A stretch of DNA of 53,617 nt from Planctomycetaceae bacterium (GCA_020426485.1 JAGQPY010000004.1:1-53617); one strand, 5' to 3'; positions 1 to 7,989 are shown, counted from the stretch's first letter. Made by a program: numbers and translations. The notes: generated by a model not told the origin, from the sequence alone.

Positions 1-72
1 AACTCTACGTATGCCAAGACCGGCGGTACTCCGGGTCGTGAAGCAAGCAGCACCTCTCCATCGCGTCAGTAA
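1..72 (+). CDS. C-terminal tail of an upstream gene (partial)
   Basis: Reading frame 1 is open from the window edge to a TAA at 70-72 and encodes 23 residues rich in Ser, Thr, Gly and Arg. A low-complexity tail like this is common at the end of planctomycete envelope proteins, and the position just before lpxC would suit another envelope or lipid A gene. The stretch is too short to assign a family. The other two forward frames also close within about 90 bases, so even the frame is uncertain. Confidence 0.25.
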   Translation, partial: NSTYAKTGGTPGREASSTSPSRQ

Positions 73-441
73 AGGAACTGGTTTCTGACCCTTGGTTCCT
101 CAGGACAGTCTGCGATTCCCGAAAAGATGCATCCGGCAGTGATCGTCGTGTTCTGCGACGGTCAACTGCCGGTTTGCCGTGTGTCAGTGGCCAACGGAAA
201 AGTCCTGAGAGGCTATCTGAAAAAGGGGGCTGACCCTCTCCAGGCAGCGGCCCACCAAACGTTCAGCCCCCTTTTCAGACAGCCTTCAGCTGATGGAAGA
301 TTCGGACGGAATACGAATCATGGCTTCGTGCCTGCCTGAACTCACCTGTCATCCACAGCCGATCCGGGCCGAGGTGCGGCGAGGTTCATTGAATGGTATG
401 GCCGGGCTGTGCAATGAAAGTTTCTCTTGGGGCAATAGAGA
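73..441. other. Intergenic region before lpxC
   Basis: No convincing gene was found in these 369 bases. The only clear structure is the long imperfect inverted repeat at 211-284, listed separately. Short open frames here have no recognisable domain and no good ribosome binding site. Confidence 0.5.
211..284. terminator. Long imperfect hairpin upstream of lpxC
   Basis: The arms at 211-233 and 261-284 are complementary over about 23 bases, with one mismatch and one bulged A, and enclose a loop of about 27 bases. The core is a purine tract pairing with a pyrimidine tract. It could end transcription of the upstream gene or be an intergenic palindromic element. A U-tract directly after the stem is lacking, so the terminator role is inferred. 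Confidence 0.4.
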
Positions 442-1368
442 ATGGCGATCGGCGAAGAACAGTGCACGCTGGTGATGCATCCAGCGGTCAGAAAGCAGAA
501 CACCATCCGGCGGGAGGCTTGTCTGACCGGTGTCAGCTTGTTTCACGGGTTTGAATCACGCGTGCGACTTTTGCCGGCAGGCGCTGGGCACGGAATCGTC
601 TTTCGGCGCGTCGATGTTCGGGAAAAGCCGGAGATGCCGGCCCGCTGTCATTATCTGGCAAAGGAACCTCGGCGAACGGTTCTGCAGTCGGTGACGGGTG
701 TTCGGGTGGAAACCGTCGAACATCTGATGGCGGCACTGGCCGGACTGCAAGTCGACAACTGCATTGTTGAGATTGACGCTCCGGAAGTACCTTCATTCGA
801 CGGTTCCAGTCGGGCATTCTGTGATGCGATCCTGGAGGCAGGCATTGAAGCTCAGGACGCTGACTGTCCCATGCATTGCGTCAGTGAAGTTCTGGCGGTA
901 CAGAGTTCTGATCGGCGTCAGTCTCTGGTGGCTCGTCCTTATATCTTCCGCTGCCTGTCCGTCACCTATCATCTGGATTATGGTCGGCGTGCCGTTCTGC
1001 CGCCACAGTCATTGTCGGTGGAGATTTCTCCGGAATACTTCTACGAACATTTGGCGGCTGCTCGAACATTTGTGCTGGAAAGCGAAATCAAAGCTCTTCG
1101 GCAAATGGGATTCGGAAAGCATTTGACTACGAAAGACATCGTTGTTGTGGGAGAAAACGGGATTCTGGACAACCAACTCCGGTGGTCCGACGAAGGTGTT
1201 CGCCACAAAATTCTGGATTGTGTTGGTGATCTGGCTTTGTGCGGTCGTCAGATTTGTGGACATATCACGGCCTGTCGAAGCGGTCACCATCTGAATCATG
1301 AACTGGCGGGACTGTTTTCTTCGGGAGTTCGAAACCGGGATTCCGCGAATGCACAGTATGCTGCTTAA
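442..1368 (+). CDS. lpxC: UDP-3-O-acyl-N-acetylglucosamine deacetylase LpxC
   Basis: LpxC is the zinc deacetylase that catalyses the committed step of lipid A synthesis in the cytoplasm. The 308-residue protein carries the family signatures: VEHLMAALAGL around residues 92-102 (E93 and zinc ligand H94), PEVPSFDGSS at 114-123, and RHKILDCVGD at 254-263 (H255 and D259 match the remaining zinc ligands of the E. coli enzyme). GHHLNHEL follows at 281-288 and contains the conserved catalytic histidine. Its length fits a stand-alone LpxC; some related organisms have an LpxC-FabZ fusion, which is not seen here. The ATG at 442 lies 9 bases after a GGGG. A start at 475 would also retain the whole domain. 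lpxA follows after 277 bases on the same strand. Confidence 0.93.
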   Translation: MAIGEEQCTLVMHPAVRKQNTIRREACLTGVSLFHGFESRVRLLPAGAGHGIVFRRVDVREKPEMPARCHYLAKEPRRTVLQSVTGVRVETVEHLMAALAGLQVDNCIVEIDAPEVPSFDGSSRAFCDAILEAGIEAQDADCPMHCVSEVLAVQSSDRRQSLVARPYIFRCLSVTYHLDYGRRAVLPPQSLSVEISPEYFYEHLAAARTFVLESEIKALRQMGFGKHLTTKDIVVVGENGILDNQLRWSDEGVRHKILDCVGDLALCGRQICGHITACRSGHHLNHELAGLFSSGVRNRDSANAQYAA

Positions 1369-1645
1369 TCAAGGAATGAGGGTTAAGCGGTCGATGAATG
1401 GTGTAAGGTTCTGGTCGTTTCTCTGGTTCTTTGCCGGTAAACAGGGCATTCAGCAGGGCTCACCACCCAATGTGGTGGAAACTGTTTGATACCCTGGGCG
1501 AAGCACAGTCTTCGTCGGTCGGCGATAAGTGCCACAGTGAAAGGCCGAATTGCGAAAGATGCGAGAAGTACTGCCGACTCTCACCAGACTTCTCAGTTGA
1601 TTGAACGGATTCTCTCTCTCCCAGCTTCCTGATCAGGATGATCAT
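1369..1645. other. Spacer between lpxC and lpxA
   Basis: These 277 bases contain no supported gene. A longer reading of lpxA from a TTG at 1601 is possible but would add residues unlike the family, so the stretch is treated as non-coding. Confidence 0.5.
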
Positions 1646-2497
1646 ATGGAACCTCAGATCTCTCCATTATCACAGGTCTCTCCTTCGGCTCAGCTGGGAA
1701 AAGGTGTCAACATCGGGCCTTTCTGCGTGGTGGGACCTGAGGTTCAGATTGGTGACTTTACGGAGTTGAAAAGTCACGTGGTTCTGGAAGGCCGCACAAC
1801 GATCGGTTGCCACAACAAGCTCTATCCTGGTTGTGTGATTGGCGGCGAACCTCAGGACGTCAGTTATCAGGAATCCAGCACTGAAGTGTTGATTGGTGAC
1901 CACAACCTGTTTCGTGAAGGTGTCACCGTCAACCGAGGGGCCGAAAAGGAAGACGGTGTCACTCGCATCGGCAATCGCAACATGTTTATGGCAAACAGCC
2001 ATATTGCTCACAACTGCCGGATCTTCGACGATGTGATTCTGGTCAATGGTGTCCTGCTGGGCGGACACGTCCACGTCCATGACCGAGCCATCGTTTCCGG
2101 AAACACGGTCGTACATCATTTTTCCACCATCGGACGCCTGAGTTTCGTGAGTGGCGGTTGCCGTGTTCCTCATGACATCCCCCCGTTCATGCTGGCCGCC
2201 GGAAGTGATAATCCCACTCTGAAAACCATCAACATCGTGGGAATGCGACGTGCAGGAATTTCCGACAAGTCCATCGACCTCGTGAAGACCGCATTTCGAA
2301 TGCTGTACCGCAAGCGAACATCGCTGGAGGAAGTTCGACAGCATTTTGAAGAAACGCTCGACGGGATTATTCCTCTGGAGCTTTCACAGCTTCTGAATTT
2401 CATCGAACAGCAGCGCGCCGGAAAGCTGGGGCGAGCACGCGAAGCCGTTCGAAATCAGGAACATCAGGCAGAATCGGAAAAGCGAAAAGCAGCATGA
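1646..2497 (+). CDS. lpxA: UDP-N-acetylglucosamine O-acyltransferase LpxA
   Basis: LpxA is the cytoplasmic left-handed beta-helix enzyme that transfers a 3-hydroxyacyl chain from acyl carrier protein to the 3-position of a UDP-sugar at the start of lipid A synthesis. Starting at ATG 1646 it has 283 residues. It shows hexapeptide-repeat character from about residue 10 and the catalytic region ANSHIAHNC, where H119 and H122 align with H122 and H125 of E. coli LpxA. It also has GGHVHVHDRAIVSGNTVVHH and the C-terminal helical segment beginning near INIVGMRRAGIS. An upstream TTG at 1601 would add 15 non-conserved residues and is not preferred. The next gene overlaps the stop by 4 bases, indicating translational coupling. 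The possible 3-amino substrate is discussed with that neighbour. Confidence 0.94.
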   Translation: MEPQISPLSQVSPSAQLGKGVNIGPFCVVGPEVQIGDFTELKSHVVLEGRTTIGCHNKLYPGCVIGGEPQDVSYQESSTEVLIGDHNLFREGVTVNRGAEKEDGVTRIGNRNMFMANSHIAHNCRIFDDVILVNGVLLGGHVHVHDRAIVSGNTVVHHFSTIGRLSFVSGGCRVPHDIPPFMLAAGSDNPTLKTINIVGMRRAGISDKSIDLVKTAFRMLYRKRTSLEEVRQHFEETLDGIIPLELSQLLNFIEQQRAGKLGRAREAVRNQEHQAESEKRKAA

Positions 2498-3540
2498 CAA
2501 AGCTCAGAATGGCAGTCGTTGGAGTCGGTTCGCTGGGGCAGCACCACGCCGCGAAACTGTCTGCTTTTGAAGATGTGGATCTGGTGGGCGTTGTCGATCC
2601 CGGTGAGTCTCAGGGGCGAACGGTCGCTGAGCGTGTCGGTACGGACTGGTTCCGTGATGTCGACAGTCTGCCGGCGGATATCCATGCTGTTGTTGTGGCC
2701 ACTCCCACTCGATTTCATCTGGACGCGGCGACTCACTTTCTCACACAAGGCATTCCCACGTTTGTCGAAAAGCCACTGGCGTCAACCCTGTCGGATGCTG
2801 AGAAGCTGGTTCGTCTGGCGGATCGCCACAACTGTATTCTGCAGGTGGGACACATCGAACGGTTTAACCCGGCGTTTGATGCTGCACGAGAACTGTGTGG
2901 AACACCACTGTACATTCGCTGCCAGCGAGTCAGTCCGTACACGTTCCGTTCGACCGATATCGGCGTCGTGCATGATCTGATGATTCACGACATCGACCTG
3001 GTACTGGACCTGACCGGACAGATGCCGACATCGGTGGAAGCTTTCGGTGCAGTGGGCATCGGTCCGCACGAAGACATGGCGGTCGCTCGACTGAAAATGC
3101 CTTCCGGAACATTCGTGGACATCACTTCCAGTCGAATGTGTCCCGCCGCAGAGCGCACGATGGTGATCTGGGGAACGGAAGGCTGTGTGGAAGTGGACCT
3201 GCAAAGTCGACAGGTGCATCACTGGGCACCGAAAGGTCAGTTCGCGTCCAATCCTCAATTGGTTCACGCTCTGATCGCAGCCACGTCGGACCCGCGAACT
3301 CTGAAAGATCGCGTCTTCGGCGAGTGGATCGAAGTGCAGACAATCACGGCTTCCAGCGATGATGCTATGAGCCTTGAGTTGCGAGACTTCATCGATTCAG
3401 TCCGCAGCGAAGGATCGCCTCGTGTCTCCGGACGTGAAGGCGTTGCTGCCATGCAGGTCGCCGAACAGGTGCTGAGTTCTCTACGGCTATGGTCCTACCA
3501 GACCTCCGCACTTGCCGCTCAGACCAAACGAGCGGCCTGA
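2494..3540 (+). CDS. Gfo/Idh/MocA-family NAD(P)-dependent oxidoreductase, possibly GnnA-like
   Basis: The 348-residue protein has an N-terminal Rossmann fold (VGVGSLGQHH, residues 9-18), the family motif VEKPLAS at 91-97, VGHIERFNPAF at 118-128 and a HDID catalytic-type motif near 165-168. It is translationally coupled to lpxA by an ATGA overlap. In some Gram-negative bacteria an oxidoreductase of this family, GnnA, oxidises the 3-hydroxyl of UDP-GlcNAc so that the aminotransferase GnnB can make UDP-GlcNAc3N for LpxA. The genomic position suggests this role or another modification of the lipid A sugar. No GnnB-type aminotransferase is present in the window, so the substrate is inferred. The family assignment itself is secure. 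Confidence 0.88.
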   Translation: MTKLRMAVVGVGSLGQHHAAKLSAFEDVDLVGVVDPGESQGRTVAERVGTDWFRDVDSLPADIHAVVVATPTRFHLDAATHFLTQGIPTFVEKPLASTLSDAEKLVRLADRHNCILQVGHIERFNPAFDAARELCGTPLYIRCQRVSPYTFRSTDIGVVHDLMIHDIDLVLDLTGQMPTSVEAFGAVGIGPHEDMAVARLKMPSGTFVDITSSRMCPAAERTMVIWGTEGCVEVDLQSRQVHHWAPKGQFASNPQLVHALIAATSDPRTLKDRVFGEWIEVQTITASSDDAMSLELRDFIDSVRSEGSPRVSGREGVAAMQVAEQVLSSLRLWSYQTSALAAQTKRAA

Positions 3541-3740
3541 CAGGGATTCCGCCCAGCGCGCGACGCGAGTTGAGAGCAGGAAGGCGAAGAGCGAAGAAAT
3601 CGCTTCTGTGATTCCCTTCCGACGGGGGAAGGCAGGGATTCCTGCCGCGCAACGATTCTGTTTCCCGCCCGAGAGCAACCCAAACGGGAACGGTCGGTGA
3701 GGGGACGCCGAACTGCGGGAAGAGGCGGGCCAGCTGAGAA

Positions 3741-3825
3741 GAGATTCTGATCGTTGAACCCGATGCCGGAGGCGAGGTTGATCACAGCCCGGACGGGCCT
3801 CGCCTGCGGCATCGGGTTCAACAAC
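3741..3825 (-). repeat. Dispersed palindromic repeat, family G, copy 1
   Basis: The arms at 3753-3777 and 3798-3822 are complementary over about 24 bases (core GTTGAACCCGATGCCG) around a 20-base loop. The reverse complement matches 34051-34137 over a conserved stretch of about 45 bases containing ATCAACCTCGCCT and CGGCATCGGGTT. A shorter match lies at 33198-33226. This identifies a dispersed non-coding repeat family and makes a simple terminator less likely, although the palindrome could also stop converging transcripts. Confidence 0.75.
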
Positions 3826-3899
3826 TCATTCTCCCTGCCCGAAAAAGCTGGCACCACTGCACGATCTGTTTCGAACGTCAGCGTTTCCGCAGGAAAAGC

Positions 3900-3988
3900 A
3901 ACGTAGCAGAAGTCGTGAGGAACGTAGCAGAAGTCGTAAGACGACTGAGGGTATGGCCCAGCTTCCGACGCTCACGAATTCGGCTACG
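3900..3988. repeat. 21-base tandem repeat with inverted partner
   Basis: Two adjacent units (3900-3920 and 3921-3941) share AACGTAGCAGAAGTCGT. A third, diverged unit lies in inverted orientation at 3970-3988 and contains CACGAATTCGGCTACG. Together they can form a long imperfect stem. The block lies inside the spacer portion of the family F/G composite module and is absent from the other two copies. Confidence 0.6.
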
Positions 3989-4020
3989 AAATCTCATCAC
4001 AGCGTTGGGCACTGCGCTTA

Positions 4021-5595
4021 TCAGGCAGGCTTCGCTCCCGGCTGACCGTTTTCAATCACGAAGGCCGCGGGAGTTTCCAGAGGCGAACCGGGGCGGTCGA
4101 CATATGGAGTCACGCGAAAGTACGACGTCCACTGTTGGGGAGTGACTTTACAGGAAACATAACCTCGATTGCTGTTGTACCAGCGAACGAAGTCATTCCG
4201 GCGAGCCGCTCTTTCGTATTCGGGGATGACGTTTCCTCCGTTGCCACCGGATGTCATCGAAGTGCCAACCAGTTCTGTTCCCACCACCGGCGACTTCGGA
4301 TCCCGGAAGTTCAGTTGCAGATCGTTGACCCAGTTCAGATGAATGTCGCCGGTCAAAACCACCGGATTCGGAATCTGACGTTCATGAAAGAAGTTCAGTA
4401 GTCGGCGACGGCTGACATCGTAACCGGGCCACTGGTCCATGCTGTATCGCTGCTCGTCGCCTTCGCCTCTGTTCAGCGGAGCCATCATGACCTGCTGGGC
4501 GAGCACATTCCATGTGGCCTGAGACTTCAGCAGGCCCGACATCAGCCAGCCTTCCTGACGTGCTCCCAGCATCGTTGCTCCTGGGTCAAAAACCTTGCCT
4601 TCCATTGGCTTCTGATGATCACCATTTGGCTGGTCCGTGCGATACTGCCGAGTATCCAGGACATGAAACTCCGCCAGACGACCGTACGAGCAGCGACGGA
4701 ATAACTGCATATCCGGCCCCCGCGGGAAAGACCGACGACGCAGCGGCATGAATTCATAATAGGCCTGATAGGCGTTCATTCGGCGAGCGAGGAATTCTTC
4801 CGGGGAGACGCCCTCCTCTTCTGACACGAGACTGGCGTAGTTGTTGTCGAATTCGTGATCGTCCCATGTGACCAGCCATGGAAACAGCCGGTGGGTGTCC
4901 TGCAAAGTCAGATCCAGTCGATACTGAGCATACCGCGTTCGGTAATCGTTCAGGCTGACGATCTCGTTTCCAATATGCTTTCGAGGCCCTCGATCCGTTC
5001 CGCCGTATTCGTAGATGTAGTCTCCCAGATGAATGACCAGATCCAGATCCTCCTGCTGCATGTGCGGATAGCCGTTGAAGTATCCGTATTCGTAATGCTG
5101 GCAGGATGTGAACGCAAACCGTACCTGTTCCGGGGCGGAATCAGCAGCAGGCGCTGTTCGTGTCCGGCCAACCGGACTGGTTTCGGTTCCAGCGTGAAAG
5201 CGATAGAAATACCACCGGTGCGGATCCAGACCGTCGGCTTCAACGTGCACGGAATGCCCCAGTTGAGGCATCGCCAGTGCAGTGCCCCGGCATACCGGTT
5301 GAGCAAACGACTCATCGGCCGCAACTTCCCAGGTGACATTAACCGGCCGATCCGGCATCCCGCCGCCATCCAGAGGTTGTGGTGCCAGCCGAGTCCAGAG
5401 CACAACACTGTTCGGCTCCGGATCCCCTGAAGCCACGCCCAGCGTAAACGGGTAACCGCTGAACGACGGCGACTGGACGACCGGTTGATCGGCTCGCAAA
5501 GCAATCGATGGAATGGCCGACACCGCGGCGACGTATTTCAGAAACCTGCGACGTTCGACTCCGTATCGACGACCGGACAGAATTGTGCGGGCCAT
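4021..5595 (-). CDS. phoD: PhoD-type alkaline phosphatase/phosphodiesterase, Tat-exported
   Basis: PhoD-family enzymes are secreted metal-dependent phosphomono- and diesterases that release phosphate from organic esters. The protein has a twin-arginine signal (ERRRFLKYVAA, then a hydrophobic stretch and AxA-like region), a PhoD N-terminal beta domain (TLGVASGDPEPNSVVLWTRL) and a metallophosphatase core. Core motifs are VIHLGDYIYEYG, VTWDDHEFDNNY and VVLTGDIHLNWVNDL, which hold the metal-binding Asp, His and Asn residues. ATG 5595 is preferred because AAGGAGA lies 6 bases upstream. An ATG at 5613 would place this ribosome site inside the gene. It is monocistronic here. An 18-base direct repeat lies 45 bases upstream and might be a regulator site. 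Confidence 0.92.
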   Translation of the reverse strand: MARTILSGRRYGVERRRFLKYVAAVSAIPSIALRADQPVVQSPSFSGYPFTLGVASGDPEPNSVVLWTRLAPQPLDGGGMPDRPVNVTWEVAADESFAQPVCRGTALAMPQLGHSVHVEADGLDPHRWYFYRFHAGTETSPVGRTRTAPAADSAPEQVRFAFTSCQHYEYGYFNGYPHMQQEDLDLVIHLGDYIYEYGGTDRGPRKHIGNEIVSLNDYRTRYAQYRLDLTLQDTHRLFPWLVTWDDHEFDNNYASLVSEEEGVSPEEFLARRMNAYQAYYEFMPLRRRSFPRGPDMQLFRRCSYGRLAEFHVLDTRQYRTDQPNGDHQKPMEGKVFDPGATMLGARQEGWLMSGLLKSQATWNVLAQQVMMAPLNRGEGDEQRYSMDQWPGYDVSRRRLLNFFHERQIPNPVVLTGDIHLNWVNDLQLNFRDPKSPVVGTELVGTSMTSGGNGGNVIPEYERAARRNDFVRWYNSNRGYVSCKVTPQQWTSYFRVTPYVDRPGSPLETPAAFVIENGQPGAKPA

Positions 5596-5613
5596 AAACG
5601 GTCTCCTTGACAT

Positions 5614-6336
5614 CAGATGGATAAAACGAAAAACACTTCTTGGTCGAACAGTATCTGTTGGTCGAACAGTATTTGCAGAACAGGCGGGATGATTCAGGCC
5701 GGGGTAAAAGACTTTGCGGTCACGTCGATGACGCCTGATCCACGGTTGAGCCGCCCTGCCACCGTGAGAACACTCTGATGACGCGAACCGGAAGCAGACG
5801 TGTCATGCCCGTCCTCGCTGGAGGCGACTGGCTGCAGGCGCCGCTGATGGGCTGCGGACGCGATTGTTACCGATCGGCAGGTGTGTTCGAGAGTCATCGG
5901 GGCCGGTCATCAATGACTTTGCCTGCGGAACAGATGGTATTTTATTCCTCGCCCGCAGGTTCAGGAAACAATGGGTTGACAGTGACGAGTGATGGGATAA
6001 GGTGTCGTGGTTTCGCACGAAAACGGACTATTTCACTGCGTTTTATCGAATCATGAAGGATTGTCCAGACGCCGCTTCAGGCTTGCGCGGGCACGGGTTG
6101 CTGTGCATCAGGAAAAGCGTGTTCAGACCTAACTGGACCAATCTTCAATGGTTTTGGTCGAATTGTTGACGTAGCCGCCCTGAAGACCATAAAGTGCTCC
6201 GCTGCCCGGCATGGAGTCATACCGGACAAGCAAGAAGTCACCATCATAACGACGTCCTGCCGCAGGCGGGACACGTACAGTTTGTCGGCACGGTTTGCCG
6301 ACCAGTATCCGCACGACAATTGATTGAGGCTGTTTA
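5614..6336. other. Intergenic region between phoD and the STAS gene
   Basis: These 723 bases separate two divergent genes and contain no supported gene. Visible elements are a tandem direct repeat at 5640-5675 and a promoter-like TTGACA at 5976-5981. That hexamer is followed 16 bases later by TAAGGT, only a weak -10 match. Confidence 0.5.
5640..5675. promoter_or_regulatory. 18-base tandem direct repeat upstream of phoD
   Basis: Two 18-base copies sharing TTGGTCGAACAGTAT lie head to tail at 5640-5657 and 5658-5675 and differ at one position. They sit 45-80 bases before the phoD start, where an activator or repressor would bind. PhoB sites are direct repeats, but with an 11-base period, so this is not a classical Pho box. 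The regulatory role is inferred from position only. Confidence 0.4.
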
Positions 6337-6687
6337 ATGGCAGATCAGCGAATTGATATTGAAGAAGTTGGCGCAGTAACCGTCGCGCGGTTCCTTGACA
6401 AAAAGATTCTCGACGAAGCAAACATTGACAAGATCGGTCAGGAACTTTTCGGGCTGGTGGACACCGACGGTCGCAAGAAGATCGTGCTGGACTTTTCACT
6501 GGTCGAGTACCTGTCCAGTGCGGCTTTGGGCAAACTGATCACGATGCACAAAAAAGTCACCGCGGCTGGCGGGAAGTGTGTGCTTTGCAATATCCAGAAA
6601 GACATTCTGGACGTCTTCAAGATCACACAGCTTCACAAGGTGCTTTCTCTGTGTACTGATCTGGATGACGCACTGTCAAAGTTCTGA
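6337..6687 (+). CDS. STAS-domain anti-sigma factor antagonist
   Basis: The 116-residue protein is a single STAS domain of the SpoIIAA/RsbV type. Such proteins bind an anti-sigma kinase and are switched off by phosphorylation of a conserved serine. The signature segment VEYLSSAALGKL lies at residues 56-67, and S61 corresponds to the phosphorylated serine of SpoIIAA. GAGG lies 7 bases before the ATG, a good ribosome site. The RsbW-like kinase gene follows 287 bases downstream on the same strand and is the likely partner. No PP2C phosphatase or target sigma factor is adjacent. Confidence 0.9.
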   Translation: MADQRIDIEEVGAVTVARFLDKKILDEANIDKIGQELFGLVDTDGRKKIVLDFSLVEYLSSAALGKLITMHKKVTAAGGKCVLCNIQKDILDVFKITQLHKVLSLCTDLDDALSKF

Positions 6688-6974
6688 ACATTCGTGAATT
6701 CCAGTGGTCTTTCCTCGCGAAGATCGCTGGATGGACAGACATGGACGTCCGTCACACTGCCGCAAATCATCGTTGTGGCAGCCGATGGGTCTTTTTGACC
6801 TCAAAGATCCTCCGGGTCAGTCGTTCTGGCCGAGCCGGGGAATTGGTTTGAGCGGTTCACGGCCGGACACGTTCATCCCAAGCTCAAAATGTCGTTACCT
6901 GTCTTGTGGGTCTCAGTTGCTTCAGCAGCTCGACGACCTTTTGCTTCCACGACTGACAACCGGACTGGTTTGAT

Positions 6975-7415
6975 ATGTCGGCAGCGTCTCAGCTCAATTT
7001 GCAGATCCCCAGCGACACGACCGCTGGCCTGGCAGCCCAGGAACAGATTATTTCGCTGATGGAAAAGCATGATTACAGCATGAGAGACATCTTTGCCATG
7101 AGGCTCTGCCTGGAAGAGGGGATCACCAACGCAATCAAGCACGGAAACAAGTTTTCCGATGACAAAAAAGTTGCCATCAATGCATCCGTCAGCGACGAAC
7201 GACTGAGGGTAGAAGTGCAGGACGAAGGAGAAGGGTTCGTCCCGGAAGATGTTCCGGACCCAACCGCCGAAGACTTTATCGAACGCCCCTGCGGTCGGGG
7301 ATTGATGCTGATGCGGGCCTACCTGAATCACTTCGAGTACGCCAACGGCGGTCGAATGTTGATCATGGAAAGAGAACGAAACTCCGAACTGCCCATTCTT
7401 GACGACGACGATTAA
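6975..7415 (+). CDS. RsbW/SpoIIAB-like anti-sigma serine kinase (HATPase)
   Basis: The 146-residue protein is a compact GHKL ATPase domain. The N box is EEGITNAIKHGN, the G1 box VQDEGEGFVPEDVPDP, and the G2-like segment CGRGLMLMRAYL. Such kinases hold a sigma factor or another output protein and phosphorylate a STAS antagonist. The STAS gene at 6337-6687 is the obvious partner. The 287-base gap between them holds no gene. The target is unknown; in many non-Firmicutes these kinases control outputs other than sigma factors. Confidence 0.88.
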   Translation: MSAASQLNLQIPSDTTAGLAAQEQIISLMEKHDYSMRDIFAMRLCLEEGITNAIKHGNKFSDDKKVAINASVSDERLRVEVQDEGEGFVPEDVPDPTAEDFIERPCGRGLMLMRAYLNHFEYANGGRMLIMERERNSELPILDDDD

Positions 7416-7883
7416 GCACGGCTGGCAGCACCGGGACTGGCTTCCGCAGCGGAACAGAACATCTGTGAAATCGCTTTCGGGAAGCTGTTGATGTCCTGGT
7501 TTTTCAGAAACCCGCGACATTCTTGGTTTGTGCCGGTGTATCCTTCGATTCGCGCACCCGCCAGGTGGTTCCTCCGGTCTCATCTCAAAGCGGTCTGAGA
7601 CCCTGAATTTGGAAACACTGCTGGCTTTGCCGGTGTTTTCGGATGCAGTTCGTTTCCTGAAGTGAGTCCGGACAGGAGTGGGCCAGACAATTGCTTTACT
7701 GCTCACCTGACGGGCGTTGTGCTGTTCGTTGCTCGTCTTCACTGCAATCGCTTTGCCCGGAATGACTGGTCCGGTCGACGGGAACTCGCGAATTGTTCGG
7801 GGAACCGCGTGGCCGCCAGTTTTTCTGCAAAAAACAGGCGCTATAATGCCGCCACATTTGATGGACAGAATTGGAACCCCCTG
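7416..7883. other. Intergenic region before aspS
   Basis: No gene is supported in these bases. A perfect TATAAT is present at 7842-7847. The remaining short open frames lack a domain and a ribosome site. Confidence 0.5.
7842..7847 (+). promoter_or_regulatory. Putative -10 element of the aspS promoter
   Basis: TATAAT matches the housekeeping -10 consensus exactly and lies 143 bases before the aspS GTG. The sequence 17 bases upstream is T-rich but a poor -35 match. A transcript starting near 7854 would carry the palindromic element at 7884-7963 in its leader. Confidence 0.4.
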
Positions 7884-7963
7884 ACAAAACCGGGACAGGC
7901 TCCTGCAACGGGGCTGAAGCCCTGTGAAACACCAGTCGGGAAAGGTGGCTGTCCCGGTTTTGT
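7884..7963 (+). repeat. Dispersed palindromic repeat, family F, copy A (aspS leader)
   Basis: The arms 7884-7898 and 7949-7963 pair perfectly over 15 bases (ACAAAACCGGGACAG and its complement) around a 50-base interior with a smaller GGGGCTGAAGCCC hairpin. The reverse complements of 32994-33075 and 33861-33940 align to it over nearly the whole length, sharing GTGAAA, GTCGGGAA-like and TCCCGGTT segments. It lies between the likely aspS promoter and start codon, so it would be transcribed as the leader. Confidence 0.75.
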
Positions 7964-7989
7964 TCTCTATTGATTTTCGGAATCAGACC

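Larger units (their letters stand above)
3541..4020. other. Repeat-rich intergenic region between two converging genes
   Basis: The 480 bases between the Gfo/Idh/MocA gene and phoD have no gene. They contain a large palindrome (3741-3825), a segment matching spacers elsewhere in the window (3855-3885 and 3995-4015) and three copies of a GTAGC-type unit (3900-3988). The same material recurs near 33100-34140. Confidence 0.7.

Noticed and set aside
1670-2344. Open frame of 224 codons opposite lpxA
   Set aside because: Shadow of lpxA with no domain.
3900-3988. Possible CRISPR array
   Set aside because: Only two adjacent direct units without spacers plus one inverted unit, and no cas genes.
7924-7989. 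In-frame upstream extension of aspS
   Set aside because: The extra residues are encoded by the family F repeat and its flank, while the usual AspRS N terminus begins at the GTG at 7990.
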